This document shows positions 4,992 to 5,629 of a stretch of 5,629 bases of DNA, piece after piece. Source of the DNA: Nitrospira defluvii (lineage in GTDB: Bacteria; Nitrospirota; Nitrospiria; Nitrospirales; Nitrospiraceae); NCBI GenBank assembly GCA_016199015.1, contig JACQHN010000020.1, forward strand, positions 1-5,629, written 5' to 3'. The notes below the pieces were generated by a model. It was not told the origin of the DNA. It saw nothing but the letters and a program-made list of their open reading frames with translations, and did no database searches. Numbering within the stretch: the stretch's first letter is position 1; every line of letters begins with the position of its first letter. A program made the translations under genes and the position numbers.

Positions 4992-5459
4992 ATGCGAATT
5001 CTCGATGTCATGTCCACCGGAGTGGTGACGGCGAAACCGGCGGAGACGGTGCGCGAGGTGGTAGTGAAGCTGCTGAGCCGCCACTGCGGGGCGGTACCGG
5101 TCGTGGACGGCAATCAGGCGTTGCTCGGGATCGTCACGCTGCGCGACGTGATGCTGCCGATGTATCCCAACTACGGCGAGTACATCCACGACAGCGTGCA
5201 CAGTCGGGATTTTCTGGAGATGGAGGGGAATTACCCGGAGGTGCTTGGGAAGAAAGCCGAGGACATCATGGTACGTCATCCCCTGACGGTCTCGCCCGAG
5301 ACTCCCATTCTGGAGGCCGCTTCATACATGGGCCTCAAGAATTTCCGGCGGCTTCCGGTGTCTGATCACGGCAAGCTCGTCGGTATGGTCAGCATCGGCG
5401 ACATCCACCGTGGGCTGTTCTTCGCACGGGGAGGGTGCGACGCGACGCAAGGGCAGTAG
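4992..5459 (+). CDS. Twin CBS-domain protein
   Basis: A 155-residue protein. The ATG at 4992 follows AGGAGG by 5 bases. Two CBS motifs make up almost the whole chain: residues about 4-57 (VMSTGVVTAKPAETVREV, then GAVPVVDGNQALLGIVTLRDVM) and about 88-142 (KKAEDIMVRHPLTVSPETPI, then FRRLPVSDHGKLVGMVSIGDIHR). A linker of about 30 residues (MYPNYGEYIHDSVHSRDFLE) separates them. A pair of CBS motifs forms a Bateman module that binds adenosine nucleotides such as AMP, ATP or S-adenosylmethionine in its cleft, and free-standing versions regulate partner enzymes or channels. The G-x-V-S-I-x-D end of the second motif is the usual ribose-contact site. It is the last gene of the operon with the two CxxC proteins, which are candidate partners by context only. 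Confidence 0.93.
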   Translation: MRILDVMSTGVVTAKPAETVREVVVKLLSRHCGAVPVVDGNQALLGIVTLRDVMLPMYPNYGEYIHDSVHSRDFLEMEGNYPEVLGKKAEDIMVRHPLTVSPETPILEAASYMGLKNFRRLPVSDHGKLVGMVSIGDIHRGLFFARGGCDATQGQ

Positions 5460-5490
5460 GAGGTGTTGGTAGCGATTGGTGGATCAACGG

Positions 5491-5504
5491 TCCTCGAAAG
5501 AGGA
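5491..5504 (+). terminator. Short GNRA-loop hairpin after the CBS gene
   Basis: TCCTC (5491-5495) and GAGGA (5500-5504) enclose a GAAA tetraloop, an unusually stable RNA loop type. It lies 31 bases past the CBS stop. The downstream bases are purines, not T, so it is not a classic terminator. It may protect the 3' end, or hide the first GGAGG of the following purine tract. Confidence 0.3.
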
Positions 5505-5508
5505 GGAA

Positions 5509-5536
5509 GGAGAAAGGAGAAAGGAGAAAGGAGAAA
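5509..5536 (+). repeat. Four perfect tandem copies of GGAGAAA inside a 47-nt purine tract
   Basis: The 7-bp unit GGAGAAA is repeated four times without change. The whole run 5496-5542 is pure A/G on this strand. Each unit carries a GGAG ribosome-site core, and an ATG follows at 5545. Such tracts are prone to slipped-strand length change and can adopt triplex structures. Confidence 0.85.
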
Positions 5537-5544
5537 GAAAGATC

Positions 5545-5595
5545 ATGCCGCTCGCACAAGTAAAAGGTTCATGCGCCGTGTCGGTATTGCAGTAA
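5545..5595 (+). CDS. Possible 16-residue peptide downstream of the purine repeats
   Basis: ATG 5545 to TAA 5593-5595 encodes MPLAQVKGSCAVSVLQ. The last GGAG of the repeat array is about 10 bases upstream, a workable ribosome site. Nothing else supports it. It could be a leader peptide for a gene beyond the window, or chance. Confidence 0.15.
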   Translation: MPLAQVKGSCAVSVLQ

Positions 5596-5629
5596 CCCCC
5601 AGGATGCGTAAAAAGGCCGTCCAGCAAGG
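5571..5629 (+). other. Open-ended segment resembling a dispersed intergenic repeat of Nitrospira
   Basis: From ATG 5571 a frame (MRRVGIAVTPRMRKKAVQQG) stays open to the window edge. The stretch reading RKKAVQQG resembles repeats I recall scattered between genes in Nitrospira genomes and often annotated as spurious small proteins. That memory was not checked. The ribosome site is weak and close (AAAGG, 3 bases before ATG). It may equally be the start of a real gene. Confidence 0.3.

Noticed and set aside
4799..5365. 188-codon plus-strand frame
   Set aside because: It is out of frame with the second CxxC gene and the CBS gene, both well supported.
5509..5536. Tandem repeat considered as a CRISPR array
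   Set aside because: The unit is 7 bp with no spacers, so it is a simple tandem repeat.

Overview
The window reads as an accessory or intergenic-rich stretch of a GC-rich bacterial chromosome. The gene mix suggests a Nitrospira-like member of the Nitrospirota: a CusA-type heavy-metal efflux pump, a small Cys-poor exported protein, a DsrE-family protein, tiny CxxC zinc-ribbon proteins and a twin-CBS protein, nearly all with strong purine-rich Shine-Dalgarno sites. This taxonomic guess is inference from remembered genomes and no database was searched.

Layout, left to right. Positions 2-436 hold the last 144 codons of a CusA/CzcA-type RND pump gene, followed by a probable terminator hairpin. 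Positions 662-1015 encode a 117-residue exported protein or lipoprotein. Positions about 1090-1359 hold a second, 5'-truncated copy of the cusA 3' end. It is about 82% identical in DNA but about 94% identical in protein to the first copy, so it is the remnant of a separate, once-functional paralogue. Positions 1471-3173 are a complete IS1380-family insertion sequence (1703 bp) with recognisable terminal inverted repeats, an apparently intact 457-residue transposase on the minus strand, and a perfect 4-bp target duplication (TTAG).

Two minus-strand genes follow. One (3186-3551) is a four-helix membrane protein of unknown function. The other (3663-4201) is a DsrE-family gene split by a 178-bp non-autonomous element (3919-4096). 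Taking out that element plus one 4-bp flanking copy restores an uninterrupted 118-codon reading frame. The small element has IS1380-like ends, so it looks like a MITE of that family. It is the most notable unannotated structure here.

On the plus strand, 4448-5459 is a compact probable operon: two different small double-CxxC proteins and a two-domain CBS protein, each with its own strong ribosome binding site. The window closes with a GNRA-loop hairpin, a 47-nt all-purine tract built on a 7-bp tandem repeat, and a terminal segment that looks like a dispersed intergenic repeat.

Taken together, the left two thirds is a site of repeated rearrangement: a pump paralogue reduced to a stub, an intact IS, and a MITE that has broken a redox/sulfur-type gene. 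The right third is a conserved-looking small regulatory or metal-binding operon. No RNA gene, CRISPR array or origin was recognised.
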